Assembly: GCF_000255115.2 (NCBI RefSeq)
Contig: NC_018068.1
Span: 4,497,977 to 4,561,976, forward strand
Length of the DNA: 64,000 nt
Source of the DNA: Desulfosporosinus acidiphilus SJ4
GTDB taxonomy: Bacteria; Bacillota; Desulfitobacteriia; Desulfitobacteriales; Desulfitobacteriaceae
Direction of reading: 5' to 3'
A program made the position numbers and the translations under genes. Numbering within the stretch: position 1 is the stretch's first letter; the number at the start of each line of letters is the position of its first letter. Shown here piece by piece: positions 52,061-60,652 of this stretch. The notes below the pieces were generated by a model. It did no database searches. It was not told the DNA's origin and saw nothing but the letters and a program-made list of their open reading frames with translations.

Positions 52061-52456
52061 ATGCGAGCTTTAATTAAAAATCTATTTTCATCGTATTCTT
52101 CAGAGGACGAACCACCACTCAACGAGGCCGAACAATTGCTGGGAGAAATTGAAGAGTCTCGGGAGAAAATTGAATACGCTTGGAATCATTTTTATTATGC
52201 AGATCCAGAGTATGTTGAAATTGCAGTACTTGAACTTCTGTTAGCAGAAACTCAATATTGTATACTTAACAAGCGTTACCGTCTAATGCTTGGAATTCAG
52301 GAAAAGTCTCTGTACTGGGAGGATTACGAAGAAGCATTCCCCTCATTTTCCCTGGAAAGTATGCTCCAACACCACGCTTATTATGGCACATTTTTTACTG
52401 GCCAAAACAAACCGGTCCCCGTGGTATCACAGCTATTAACTCAAAATCCCTCTTAA
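52061..52456 (+). CDS. DUF2508-family protein (YaaL-like)
   Basis: A 131-residue acidic helical protein. The region LLGEIEESREKIEYAWNHFY and IAVLELLLAETQYCILNKRYR matches DUF2508, small proteins found beside recR/sigma-G-type genes in sporulating Firmicutes. Here it stands alone and has an extra ~50-residue C-terminal tail. Ribosome site GAGGGTG precedes the ATG. Confidence 0.8.
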   Translation: MRALIKNLFSSYSSEDEPPLNEAEQLLGEIEESREKIEYAWNHFYYADPEYVEIAVLELLLAETQYCILNKRYRLMLGIQEKSLYWEDYEEAFPSFSLESMLQHHAYYGTFFTGQNKPVPVVSQLLTQNPS

Positions 52457-52494
52457 TCAGCCTTGCCATCATTTTTGAAATATGTTGCTGAAAA

Positions 52495-52528
52495 GAAGTT
52501 GGCCCAAAAATCTATGCGGACCAACTTC
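52495..52528 (+). terminator. Possible terminator of the DUF2508 gene
   Basis: GAAGTTGG and CCAACTTC form an 8-bp stem around an 18-nt loop, followed by CTTTG. Weak U-tract. Confidence 0.4.
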
Positions 52529-52632
52529 CTTTGTGTTATCATTATGGAATTAACTACCAGTTTCTTGGTGATTCAATTTCAAAAAGATTAGACATCTGTT
52601 CCTTAGGCTTGCAATACCTGTGGAGAAGAAAA

Positions 52633-52676
52633 ACGAGGAGGCTTCCGTTTGTTGTATAATAACGGAGCTTCCTCGT
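52633..52676 (-). terminator. Terminator of the TolC-like gene pair
   Basis: A long stem (ACGAGGAGGCTTCCGTT with AACGGAGCTTCCTCGT, one bulge) followed on the minus strand by TTTTTC. It lies about 57 nt past the stop at 52733. Confidence 0.8.
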
Positions 52677-52732
52677 CTCATTACTAGTCAGCTTATGATC
52701 TGCAATGACAGATCCGCTTAGACACTCATTAA

Positions 52733-54004
52733 CTAATCATCTAAACTGTTTTGATAATTAGCCGCAGCAGTCATATAGGAATTAACGTCCTGCTGAAGCG
52801 TAAATTGATCATTAAGAAGCGTATTTTGCAAAGAAATCATATCCAAAATGGTCGATTTTCCGGCATCAATATTTTTCTGCATGACATCAATATTGATTTT
52901 ATCAGCTTCTACAGTTAATTGGTCGGCGGAAACAGTATTTTCCAAGGTCTTTAACGAATTATAATCGGATCTTAATTGTACCAATTGGTTATTTGATATA
53001 TCGGCAAGAGTCGCTTTCTTGTCCTCAATGCTTAATTGTACTTGATCTGCCGACATAGAATCTTCAAAGACCATATCAATTTCATACTCGATTTGTGAAA
53101 TATCAATGTCCTGTTGATACTTTTGCAGATCATAGTTGTTTTGGATTGCTTTTGCAATTTTATTATTCAAATCTGAGTCATCGAATTTCGTGAAAGGAAC
53201 TAAACTTGAAGTCAAAACAACATCTCGGTTAAGGTCAATTCCCAAATCTTGTTTGAGAGTGAGCATCTCACTATTAATGGAATTGAGAACACCTTTTTGT
53301 TTAGCTTCCAAACCACTTTTACCGGCGTTAAGTGCATAAATAGCTGAAGGAATTTGGAGACCAAGTTTTATTTGAAGATTCATTTTATCAATCTGCGTAT
53401 CTAAATTGTTCAGTTGCGTCTGATAATTTTCTGCCTCTTGTTGGTAATTTAGAATATTTTCATACTCGTTGGTTACTTGAACTCTAAGATTTTTCAGGTC
53501 TGTATCTCTTTGGTGCTTGGCATTGTCTAAACTCCATTGAGAACGTTTATAATTTAAATCTTGGTCTTTTCTGGAATCTTCATCAACTACCGGAGCATGA
53601 GCATCATGCCGCGCCAGATCTTGCTGATTTTGCTTATCTAGGACTTTAATCTCACTATCATCTAATTTAATAGTACTGTTGCCGGTTTCAACCATTTTTA
53701 CAGCGTCATCCAGAGAGAGACTCAACGTGGAAGTATCTGCCGGAGCTGCGGAATTAGTTGAAGTACCAGTTGCCGAAGCATCTGAAGTACCTGCAGTACC
53801 GGTTGCAGTTGATGAATCTGAAGAGCCCGTTGATGATGTCCCTGAAGTGCTGGTTGATGTTGAGGCTGCAGGCTGAGTTGTGCCGGTGGAAGACGAACTG
53901 GACGTTGACTGAGCCGCATTGTCAAGGGCCAGTGTACTATTTGAAAATAACATAATCGAAGCAATGGGAACAAAAACAAGCATAGATAAATATTTTTTCT
54001 TCAT
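52733..54004 (-). CDS. TolC-family protein (second of pair)
   Basis: A 423-residue exported protein. A signal peptide (KKKYLSMLVFVPIASIMLFS, cleavage near TLALD) is followed by a ~60-residue Ser/Thr/Gly/Ala low-complexity stretch. The long helical region (about 90-420) has the coiled-coil pattern of the outer membrane efflux protein family (LSLDDAVKMVETGNSTIKL, YQQDIDISQIEYE, NIDAGKSTILDMISLQNTLL). TolC-like domains are expected in diderms; in Clostridia these proteins may span the wall or serve as adaptors. The ATG at 54004 has GGGGGTG 6 nt upstream. It lies 27 bp after its paralogue. Confidence 0.85.
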   Translation of the reverse strand: MKKKYLSMLVFVPIASIMLFSNSTLALDNAAQSTSSSSSTGTTQPAASTSTSTSGTSSTGSSDSSTATGTAGTSDASATGTSTNSAAPADTSTLSLSLDDAVKMVETGNSTIKLDDSEIKVLDKQNQQDLARHDAHAPVVDEDSRKDQDLNYKRSQWSLDNAKHQRDTDLKNLRVQVTNEYENILNYQQEAENYQTQLNNLDTQIDKMNLQIKLGLQIPSAIYALNAGKSGLEAKQKGVLNSINSEMLTLKQDLGIDLNRDVVLTSSLVPFTKFDDSDLNNKIAKAIQNNYDLQKYQQDIDISQIEYEIDMVFEDSMSADQVQLSIEDKKATLADISNNQLVQLRSDYNSLKTLENTVSADQLTVEADKINIDVMQKNIDAGKSTILDMISLQNTLLNDQFTLQQDVNSYMTAAANYQNSLDD

Positions 54005-54031
54005 GTTAAACACCCCCATGTTATTAATGGT

Positions 54032-55207
54032 TTATTTATCGTGTGAAGGGCCAGTTAGAAGCGGCTTATTTACGTGGGTGGAAGAACCCGATGATAAAGA
54101 AAGATTTAAAGGTACATATCCGGCACCGCTTGCCAAATTCATCAATGTTTGCGCTAACCAGGCATCCATTTGAGCATTTTTATAGTTCACATCTGCCTGA
54201 GCTTTACTAACTTTTGCTTTATCAAAATCCTGTATGGAAAGCATGGAGTTTTTATACTGGATTTCTGCCGAGTTAAAATTTGCGGCTGCCATATCTTCAA
54301 GATTTTTCTGGGCTTCCAAAACCTTCATTTTGGCTTGAAGGTTAGCATAAAGTTGAATAATATTTTTCTGAACACCAATTTTAGCAAGGTCCAAATTATT
54401 TTGATCATTGTCTAAGGTTTGTTGCTCTTGATCACAGTACAGATCATAATCAGTCGGTATTGCTGATTTACCGAGTTCAAATCCCTTCTTATCGACATCC
54501 AGCTGACTCTGAGCATTGACAATTTCTAATCGGTTTGCCAAAGCAAGATTAACATAATCATTTAACGTCTTAATCTTGTCAGCAGGGACAATGTTGTAAT
54601 CTTGAAGTGTGGAATATTGTTTAGTAAGATCTTCACCCATGAGATTATTAACATTCATAGAGGCAGAATCAAAAGCTTTTTTAGCACTGTCGTAACCGTA
54701 TTGTGCTTGGAGATAAGCTATCTCAGTCAATCTCATCTGTGACGGCGAAATCAATCCCAAGGACTCTTGTTGCTGTGCTGTTTTATAGTCGGCAGCAAGA
54801 TCATTCATGAGACCTTGTTGAATAGTTTGAGCGTAGTTCGCTTTTAAAAGGGCTATATAAGCTTGATAGGAAGAGAGTCTAAGATAATTTGTCAGTACTG
54901 TTTTGGCATTGGTAACCACTGTCACCATATTCTCCATTTTCAGGGGGGTAAGGATAACAGCTTGTATCGTAGCATACGAGTTTGAATATTGCAGTGTACC
55001 TCTTAGAGTATTTGATAACCCTTCAATATTCTCATAATTTTTCTGAGCTTCGGTTACCTGCCTGTCAACACTTTGAGCTTGTTGGGAATTTTTTATCGAC
55101 TGAATGGCCACTTTTTCTATATCCAAAGAATCGCCTGCCGCCAGGACAGTATTAGTTGAAACTAGTAGCATCAATCCTATTAACAAAATCGACAATACTT
55201 TTTTCAC
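54032..55207 (-). CDS. TolC-family protein (first of pair)
   Basis: A 391-residue exported helical protein. The signal peptide is KKVLSILLIGLMLLVSTNTV with cleavage near VLAAGD. Two TolC-type helical repeats are suggested by SLGLISPSQMRLTEIAYLQAQ and KNSMLSIQDFDKAKVSKAQ, and DYVNLALANRLEIVNAQSQL is the family's N-terminal helix motif repeated. No lipobox is visible. It shares architecture with the following gene, and together they could form a heteromeric tunnel or scaffold; a link to the MacAB-like exporter at 37.5-41.1 kb is inference. Confidence 0.85.
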   Translation of the reverse strand: MKKVLSILLIGLMLLVSTNTVLAAGDSLDIEKVAIQSIKNSQQAQSVDRQVTEAQKNYENIEGLSNTLRGTLQYSNSYATIQAVILTPLKMENMVTVVTNAKTVLTNYLRLSSYQAYIALLKANYAQTIQQGLMNDLAADYKTAQQQESLGLISPSQMRLTEIAYLQAQYGYDSAKKAFDSASMNVNNLMGEDLTKQYSTLQDYNIVPADKIKTLNDYVNLALANRLEIVNAQSQLDVDKKGFELGKSAIPTDYDLYCDQEQQTLDNDQNNLDLAKIGVQKNIIQLYANLQAKMKVLEAQKNLEDMAAANFNSAEIQYKNSMLSIQDFDKAKVSKAQADVNYKNAQMDAWLAQTLMNLASGAGYVPLNLSLSSGSSTHVNKPLLTGPSHDK

Positions 55208-55346
55208 ATATAGTTCCTCCTTTGCTGAAGTATATAAATGATTCTCTATTCATTTGATGATATTACTTATCTCTCCACCCTTCGAAGTTTTGTTGGTAAT
55301 ATGTTAAAATACTTTAAATGTATTAACTATGGAAGGAGAAATCTTC

Positions 55347-55583
55347 ATGGCTAACCAAAAATCTGGGTTGAATAGGACAACTGTAGGTACCATAGTTTTA
55401 GCTGCACTCGTTGGAGGATTTGCCGGAGTTTTGGCCGGCTTATTGTTTGCACCACAACGGGGAAAAGATTTGCGCCATTCACTGAGAAATAATCTTAAGA
55501 ACAGAAATCAAGATTCAGAGAATTTATCACAGGCAAGAAGGCCCGGGTACATAACACTTAATTATCCCAAAGTTACTAATTAA
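55347..55583 (+). CDS. YtxH-domain protein
   Basis: A 78-residue protein with one Gly-rich membrane helix (TIVLAALVGGFAGVLAGLLFAP) followed by the typical RGKDLRHSLRNNLKN segment of YtxH general-stress proteins. The ATG at 55347 has AAGGAG 8 nt upstream. It converges on a DUF948 gene, a common YtxH partner. Confidence 0.88.
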   Translation: MANQKSGLNRTTVGTIVLAALVGGFAGVLAGLLFAPQRGKDLRHSLRNNLKNRNQDSENLSQARRPGYITLNYPKVTN

Positions 55584-55631
55584 AGATTTTCGCGTCTGAC
55601 ATTCATTAGTCCCTGCTGCCTTAGAGGGCAA

Positions 55632-55976
55632 TTATGGGGCTTCTTTTTTTCTTCCGCGAAAGTCCTGCCAAACGCTTATAATTTGCTTAATAGATTCCAA
55701 AACGCTTGTCACGAGATGCAGCGGATTCTTCCTAAAAGCATCTATGCCAACTGCAACCTCGGTAACCGTCTCAGTTACTTGTTCGGTCGTATTTCTTACT
55801 AGACCGGTCATCACTTTTACGTCGTCAAGCATAGAAGGCATATACATATTAAAATCATGTACTGTATGCCTAACCTCATCTGTAAGTTTCCGGATCGAGT
55901 GAATCCAGATTATTAATTCTATGCCCAGCATCCCTAAGATAATCGTAGCTACAAGTGCACATACTTCATAAATCAT
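55632..55976 (-). CDS. DUF948-family protein
   Basis: A 114-residue protein with an N-terminal membrane helix (YEVCALVATIILGMLGIEL) and a heptad-like segment (RKLTDEVRHTVHDFNMYMP, NTTEQVTETVTEVAVG) characteristic of DUF948, often encoded with YtxH. The ATG at 55976 has GGGGTGA 5 nt upstream. Confidence 0.82.
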   Translation of the reverse strand: MIYEVCALVATIILGMLGIELIIWIHSIRKLTDEVRHTVHDFNMYMPSMLDDVKVMTGLVRNTTEQVTETVTEVAVGIDAFRKNPLHLVTSVLESIKQIISVWQDFRGRKKEAP

Positions 55977-56024
55977 AGATTCACCCCTACTAATCCGTAA
56001 CTTCCTCACATTCGGCTATTATAA

Positions 56025-57677
56025 TTACTTTCTGTCAGAACCCCAAATCGCCAATCCATAATCTGTTGCAGAAGGGTCGTTAAACATTCTTTCACCTACA
56101 ACTTTCGGAGTTATCAAGGATTGAATCTTAACCTTTCCTTCTGTTTCGGACGCATTGATTGTATTAATAATTGTTATAGTTCCTTTGTTCAATGTCTTAC
56201 CGGAGGCATCCAGGATAGAGGGATGGACAACCAACCAATAGGTCGTTCCCGGGGATAAAGCTTTCTCCGGAATGACCTGAACATCGGAGGAACCCAGCAT
56301 ATTGAACTTAGTAGGAACCCTCTCCCCGTTCAAACTATTAATTAACTCGATATTTAAATCGTTCACTGTCTGCTGGTTAATCACCCCATCGAAATGAATC
56401 TCAAATTTCCTATCCAGGGAAACCCCTGACAATTCATTGACTTTCTGATAATCAGGATAGAACAAGGAATATGGTTCCTGATTTGTTTCAGATGTCGACG
56501 AGTTTGAAAGTTCACTCCATGCTTGCCAATAATCCGTAGTTCTGGCTTTTATCAGCTCATCCGTTTTATCTGACAGCATAAGTTCCGCCGCTTTTAGGGA
56601 GTCCGCCTTTTCTATTTCTACGTCAGGAGTAATCCCAACTTTGTTGATCTCATGACCGAAAGCAGAGTAGAAATGATCAACAGTCATTTTTAAAACACCG
56701 CCATTAGAAAGAGGAAAGATATCCTGGGCTGTACCCTTACCATACGTCGTTGTCCCAACAATAGTTGCCTTACGGTAATCTTTAACCGCGCTGGTCAGCA
56801 CTTCCGAGGCACTTGCACTATTCCCGTTGGTCAGAAAAACTATAGGTTTGTTTAATGTAAACGGCTGCGGCGGGGCTTGATACAAGTGAAGAATCCCGGA
56901 ACGGTCTTTCACTTGGATCGTAACGTCCGGCCCGATGAAGAAGCCGGCAAGAGAAAGCGCTGAAGTTAAGTATCCGCCGCCATTATCCCGTAAATCAACG
57001 ATCCAAGCGTTAACATGTTGGCTATTTAATTTGATCACTGTGCTGGCAAATTCCAGCGGCGTCTCCTCACCAAACGTTGATATATCAACATAACCGATAT
57101 GTCCATCCAAAACGGAACCTGTCACAGTGGGTTCGGTGATAGCTCGGCGAGTCACCGTAAAATCCTTGGACTCAGACCCGCGTTGTACATTGATCTTTAC
57201 TGTGCTGCCTTCCGGTCCTCTCAAGATGTTTACAGCCTGATCGGTGGATAATCCGGCCAAAGATTGCCCATCCGCGCTAAGAAGCATATCTCCGGCCTTT
57301 AACCCGACTTCATCTGCGGGTGAGCCGGAAACTACTGAAACCACCTTAATGCCCTCGGGAAGTACTTGAATATGTATTCCGATGCCCGTAAAGCTGTTGT
57401 TTACACTTCCTTCAAAATCTTTATATTGCTGCGGAGTAAAATAAACAGTGTGCGGATCCCCAAGGCGCTTTAGCATTTCATCGATGGTGGGAGCGTTCAA
57501 AACATCGGGTGAAACCGGATCCACATACTTGTTCTGCAGTAAGGATCGGACTTCAGACACCGGATCATTTGATGAAGCCCAAACCGAAGTCGAAGTGCTC
57601 AAAATTAAAATCAATGAGAGCATAACATTTGCGAAGATTTTCCCAAAAACTCTCCTCTGGAAAACACTTTTTAACAT
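56025..57677 (-). CDS. S41 (CtpA-like) carboxyl-terminal protease with C-terminal Ig-like domain
   Basis: A 550-residue exported serine protease. A signal peptide (about 1-35) precedes a short helical region, a PDZ domain (about 95-175; GIGIHIQVLPEGIKVVSVV, AGDMLLSADGQSLAGLS) and the S41 catalytic core (about 180-355). The Ser of SASASE (287-291) and Lys314 in TTYGKGTAQ form the expected dyad. From about 410 a Big_5/SbsA-type Ig-like domain (FEIHFDGVINQQTVNDLN, GTTYWLVVHPSILDASGKTL) is appended, which is unusual for CtpA. The ATG at 57677 has GGAGGG upstream with a longer than normal spacer. Confidence 0.9.
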   Translation of the reverse strand: MLKSVFQRRVFGKIFANVMLSLILILSTSTSVWASSNDPVSEVRSLLQNKYVDPVSPDVLNAPTIDEMLKRLGDPHTVYFTPQQYKDFEGSVNNSFTGIGIHIQVLPEGIKVVSVVSGSPADEVGLKAGDMLLSADGQSLAGLSTDQAVNILRGPEGSTVKINVQRGSESKDFTVTRRAITEPTVTGSVLDGHIGYVDISTFGEETPLEFASTVIKLNSQHVNAWIVDLRDNGGGYLTSALSLAGFFIGPDVTIQVKDRSGILHLYQAPPQPFTLNKPIVFLTNGNSASASEVLTSAVKDYRKATIVGTTTYGKGTAQDIFPLSNGGVLKMTVDHFYSAFGHEINKVGITPDVEIEKADSLKAAELMLSDKTDELIKARTTDYWQAWSELSNSSTSETNQEPYSLFYPDYQKVNELSGVSLDRKFEIHFDGVINQQTVNDLNIELINSLNGERVPTKFNMLGSSDVQVIPEKALSPGTTYWLVVHPSILDASGKTLNKGTITIINTINASETEGKVKIQSLITPKVVGERMFNDPSATDYGLAIWGSDRK

Positions 57678-57816
57678 AATTATTCTGTCTCCCTCCAATA
57701 TATAAGAGAACACTATCCCTGAATTATTCGACACATAATTTAATTTACCTTCTAAAATAAAAAAAGCACTAGTGAAATTTATAACATAATCAAAAAATAC
57801 TTTTATTATCAAAAAA

Positions 57817-57846
57817 CAGAAAAGGCCATAAATACGGCCTTTTCTG
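57817..57846 (-). terminator. Terminator of the DEAD-box helicase gene
   Basis: Perfect 11-bp stem CAGAAAAGGCC/GGCCTTTTCTG with an 8-nt loop, followed on the minus strand by TTTTTT. It lies 60 nt past the helicase stop. Confidence 0.9.
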
Positions 57847-57906
57847 AAGCCCTTAAAAATATTTTATAAAACTATACCATTTATGGAACAAATTACACTA
57901 GTCGTT

Positions 57907-59373
57907 TTAGACTAAGCCTTTTCCTCTTGAAGCACCCGCTGTTCCAATTCGTCCATCATGGCTTCTTCTTCTTGACCAAGTATCCGTTCTCTGATTATAG
58001 TTTTTCTTGGGGACCCCACCTTGACGACCTCTCGGATTACCCATACCCTTCACGCGAATCGGCGCAGTCTCTGTTAAACGCACCTCGACGTTTTCCGGTT
58101 CTTTAGTAATAACTTTCAAGGCTGCCGACAGCAGCGTTACAGAATCATTTTCGGCGAGCAGCTCTTCTGCTAGTCCCTTATATTTCTCAATGTCCTCCTC
58201 AGCAATGACTCTTAATATTTCATTCATTGTTAACCGTTGCTGACCCTGAACCGCTTCAACGATCGTTGGAATCGGCTTTCTCAAGACTCTACGCTTAATG
58301 ACAGACTCAATAAGTCTTAACATTCCCATCTCGCGTGGTGTTACAAAGGTAATAGCAAGACCCGTCTTTCCGGCACGACCTGTTCTGCCAACCCGATGGA
58401 CATAGCTTTCTGTATCCTGGGGAATGTCAAAGTTAAAAACATGAGTCACTCCGCTGATATCAAGTCCTCTCGCCGCAACATCGGTAGCTACCAAGACGTC
58501 GATCGTTCCATCTTTAAATTGTCTTAAAACACTATCCCTCTTACTTTGGGTAAGATCACCGTGAATACCTTCAGCAGAATAGCCACGTTTATTTAACCCC
58601 TCTGAAAGTTCGTCCACCCTTCGCTTCGTGCGAGCAAAAACTATGGACAACTCCGGTGATTGAATATCCAAAAGTCTTGTTAAGACATCAAATTTTAACT
58701 TTTCCGGAACTTCAATATAATGCTGTTCGATATCAGAAACCGTTACACCTGTTGCTTTAATTTGAATGAATTCAGGCTCTTTCATGAACCGTTGGGCAAT
58801 ATTCTGAATCTGCTTGGGCATGGTCGCTGAGAAGAGGAGAGTTTGACGAATCTCCGGAATTTCCTTTAGTATCGTCTCTATATCCTCCAAAAAGCCCATA
58901 TTTAACATCTCATCGGCTTCATCTAAAACAACAATCTTTATTTCGTTCAGACGAATTGTTCTTCTCCGCATGTGATCCATTAATCGTCCCGGAGTTGCCA
59001 CAATAATATGAGGCCTCTTTCTCAGGGCGCGAATCTGCCAGTCAATATTTTGCCCCCCATAAATTGGCAAGGAATGAATCCCTTTAAACTGGCCAATTTT
59101 GTTTAACTCCTCTGCGACTTGAACCGCTAATTCCCTGGTAGGAGCCAATACTATCCCCTGAATTTGTTCTGATTGCTCAGCAAATCTTTCTATGAGTGGT
59201 ATTCCATAAGCCGCTGTCTTACCTGTCCCTGTCTGAGCCTGTCCGATCAAATCCCGACCCTGCAAAGCTATGGGTATAGTCATTTCTTGAATGGGTGTAG
59301 TTTCTTCAAACCCCATATTGACAATAGAGCGGATAATCGTTTCACTTAGTCCTAAATCTGTAAAAGATGCCAA
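57907..59373 (-). CDS. DEAD-box RNA helicase (CshA-like)
   Basis: A 488-residue ATP-dependent RNA helicase. All motifs are present: Q motif ([17 protein letters not shown]), I ([12 protein letters not shown]), Ia ([10 protein letters not shown]), II (VLDEADEML), III (LLFSATMP), V ([12 protein letters not shown]) and VI ([12 protein letters not shown]). A ~120-residue C-terminal region ends in a basic Gly/Arg tail ([11 protein letters not shown]). Members aid ribosome assembly and mRNA decay, with cold-related induction. Length matches CshA rather than the longer DeaD. Confidence 0.95.
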   Translation of the reverse strand: MASFTDLGLSETIIRSIVNMGFEETTPIQEMTIPIALQGRDLIGQAQTGTGKTAAYGIPLIERFAEQSEQIQGIVLAPTRELAVQVAEELNKIGQFKGIHSLPIYGGQNIDWQIRALRKRPHIIVATPGRLMDHMRRRTIRLNEIKIVVLDEADEMLNMGFLEDIETILKEIPEIRQTLLFSATMPKQIQNIAQRFMKEPEFIQIKATGVTVSDIEQHYIEVPEKLKFDVLTRLLDIQSPELSIVFARTKRRVDELSEGLNKRGYSAEGIHGDLTQSKRDSVLRQFKDGTIDVLVATDVAARGLDISGVTHVFNFDIPQDTESYVHRVGRTGRAGKTGLAITFVTPREMGMLRLIESVIKRRVLRKPIPTIVEAVQGQQRLTMNEILRVIAEEDIEKYKGLAEELLAENDSVTLLSAALKVITKEPENVEVRLTETAPIRVKGMGNPRGRQGGVPKKNYNQRTDTWSRRRSHDGRIGTAGASRGKGLV

Positions 59374-59689
59374 AGTTTTAATCTCCTTTTTTTGTGTATA
59401 CTATTAAATTTCCCAAATATGCTTCTGTCTATAACTGAATATCATTTATCTGTTCCTAATTAAATTTTAGAAGGAAAAATATTATAGACTTATTTGCATC
59501 TAAAGGTAAGGATTAAAATAATATTATATTATAAAAGTTCTAGGTTCACAATAGTCACTTTACGGAATAGGATATAATTTCGCATGCACGCCTTCCTATT
59601 AATTTCGTATTAATTTTGCTGATTAAATGATGATCCAGCTTAAATTTCTGCCACCCACTATTGCAAAACCAAACTCGCGAGTTAAATAC
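59374..59689. other. Gene-free AT-rich gap
   Basis: About 316 bp between the helicase start and the adenylylsulfate kinase stop. It presumably holds the helicase promoter and leader, but no clear hairpin, riboswitch or ORF is supportable. Confidence 0.4.
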
Positions 59690-60358
59690 TTAATAAAATT
59701 CTCGTTTCTTTAATTTAATAAGAATTCGTTCAATAGCTGCTTCAACTTCTTCTTTATCAGTAGCTACAATTAAATCGGGATTTTCGGGAATTTCATAAGG
59801 ATCAGACACCCCAGTAAACTCGAGAATCTCACCTCGTCGAGCTTTTGCATACAAGCCCTTTGGATCCCTTTTTTCGCATTCTTCTAGGGCGCAATCGACA
59901 AAAACTTCGAAGAAATCGCTCTTACCAATGATATCCCTAGCGGCACATCTATCTGTGTCATAGGGAGATATAAAGGCCGTGAGGACTACAATCCCTGCAT
60001 CCACAAATAGCTTGGCTACCTCTGCAATCCGTCTGATATTTTCCGTTCGATCAATCCTTCGAAACCCTAGATCTCTATTTAGCCCTTGACGTACATTATC
60101 TCCATCCATAAGATATGTTCTTATTCCCATTGCATACAATTGCTTTTCTAAAGCATTCGCTAAAGTCGATTTTCCTGATCCCGATAACCCTGTAAACCAA
60201 ATAACTCCGCCACGATGACCGTTTAATTTTTCTCTGTCATGCCGTATGATAGACATTTTTTGCCATCTAAGATTACGATCCTCAAATAATTCTTTATGAT
60301 TAGCGTCCTCGGCAATCTCGTAATGGTCACAAATAGTTTGCTCTCTTTCTGATCTCAT
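59690..60358 (-). CDS. cysC: Adenylyl-sulfate kinase
   Basis: A 222-residue APS kinase making PAPS from APS and ATP. The P-loop is [18 protein letters not shown], with [15 protein letters not shown], the lid-type segment [15 protein letters not shown], the substrate loop [21 protein letters not shown] and the [12 protein letters not shown] end block. A ~50-residue N-terminal extension precedes the kinase core. The ATG at 60358 has GGAG 7 nt upstream. No ATP sulfurylase or PAPS reductase is adjacent; it lies beside polysaccharide genes, and a 33-codon ORF ends 13 nt upstream. Confidence 0.93.
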   Translation of the reverse strand: MRSEREQTICDHYEIAEDANHKELFEDRNLRWQKMSIIRHDREKLNGHRGGVIWFTGLSGSGKSTLANALEKQLYAMGIRTYLMDGDNVRQGLNRDLGFRRIDRTENIRRIAEVAKLFVDAGIVVLTAFISPYDTDRCAARDIIGKSDFFEVFVDCALEECEKRDPKGLYAKARRGEILEFTGVSDPYEIPENPDLIVATDKEEVEAAIERILIKLKKREFY

Positions 60359-60371
60359 TATTACGCTCCAT

Positions 60372-60473
60372 TTATATGCTTCGTCGCAGCTTTTGTATAA
60401 CCTTCCTCTTACTACAAAGATCACCTGACCGAAACGCTTCTGCGAATGGATTACTCGCAGCGCCTTTTGTCAT
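60372..60473 (-). CDS. 33-residue putative leader peptide upstream of cysC
   Basis: A short frame starts at ATG 60473 with the perfect ribosome site AGGAGG 8-9 nt upstream and ends 13 nt before the cysC ATG. The product ([18 protein letters not shown], then a basic tail with KRK and RRSI) resembles no family I know. Its ribosome site lies in the 3' arm of a strong hairpin with a following T7 run, so translation may be controlled. It could be a regulatory leader, a small protein or chance. Confidence 0.5.
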   Translation of the reverse strand: MTKGAASNPFAEAFRSGDLCSKRKVIQKLRRSI

Positions 60474-60476
60474 AAA

Positions 60477-60532
60477 AAAACCTCCTGTCATGTATTCTTT
60501 ATTGTTAACAGAATACCAAGGCAGAAGGTTTT
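60477..60532 (-). terminator. Terminator-like hairpin containing a ribosome binding site
   Basis: On the minus strand the outer arms AAAACCTTCTG (60522-60532) and CAGGAGGTTTT (60477-60487) and inner arms GTATTCT/AGAATAC (510-516 and 492-498 region) form a long hairpin followed by TTTTTTT. It can end the transcript of the O-antigen-ligase-like gene 120 bp upstream, and at the same time buries the AGGAGG of the 33-codon ORF that begins right after the T-run. Confidence 0.75.
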
Positions 60533-60652
60533 TATACAACGATATTTTATCCACCACTTATTCTTCACCTTAAAAGTGAGGGACTCTGTTTCTATGTTTT
60601 TTAGTATTTTCTTATTGCCAATAATCTATTAATAATAAAATGGCTCGCACAA

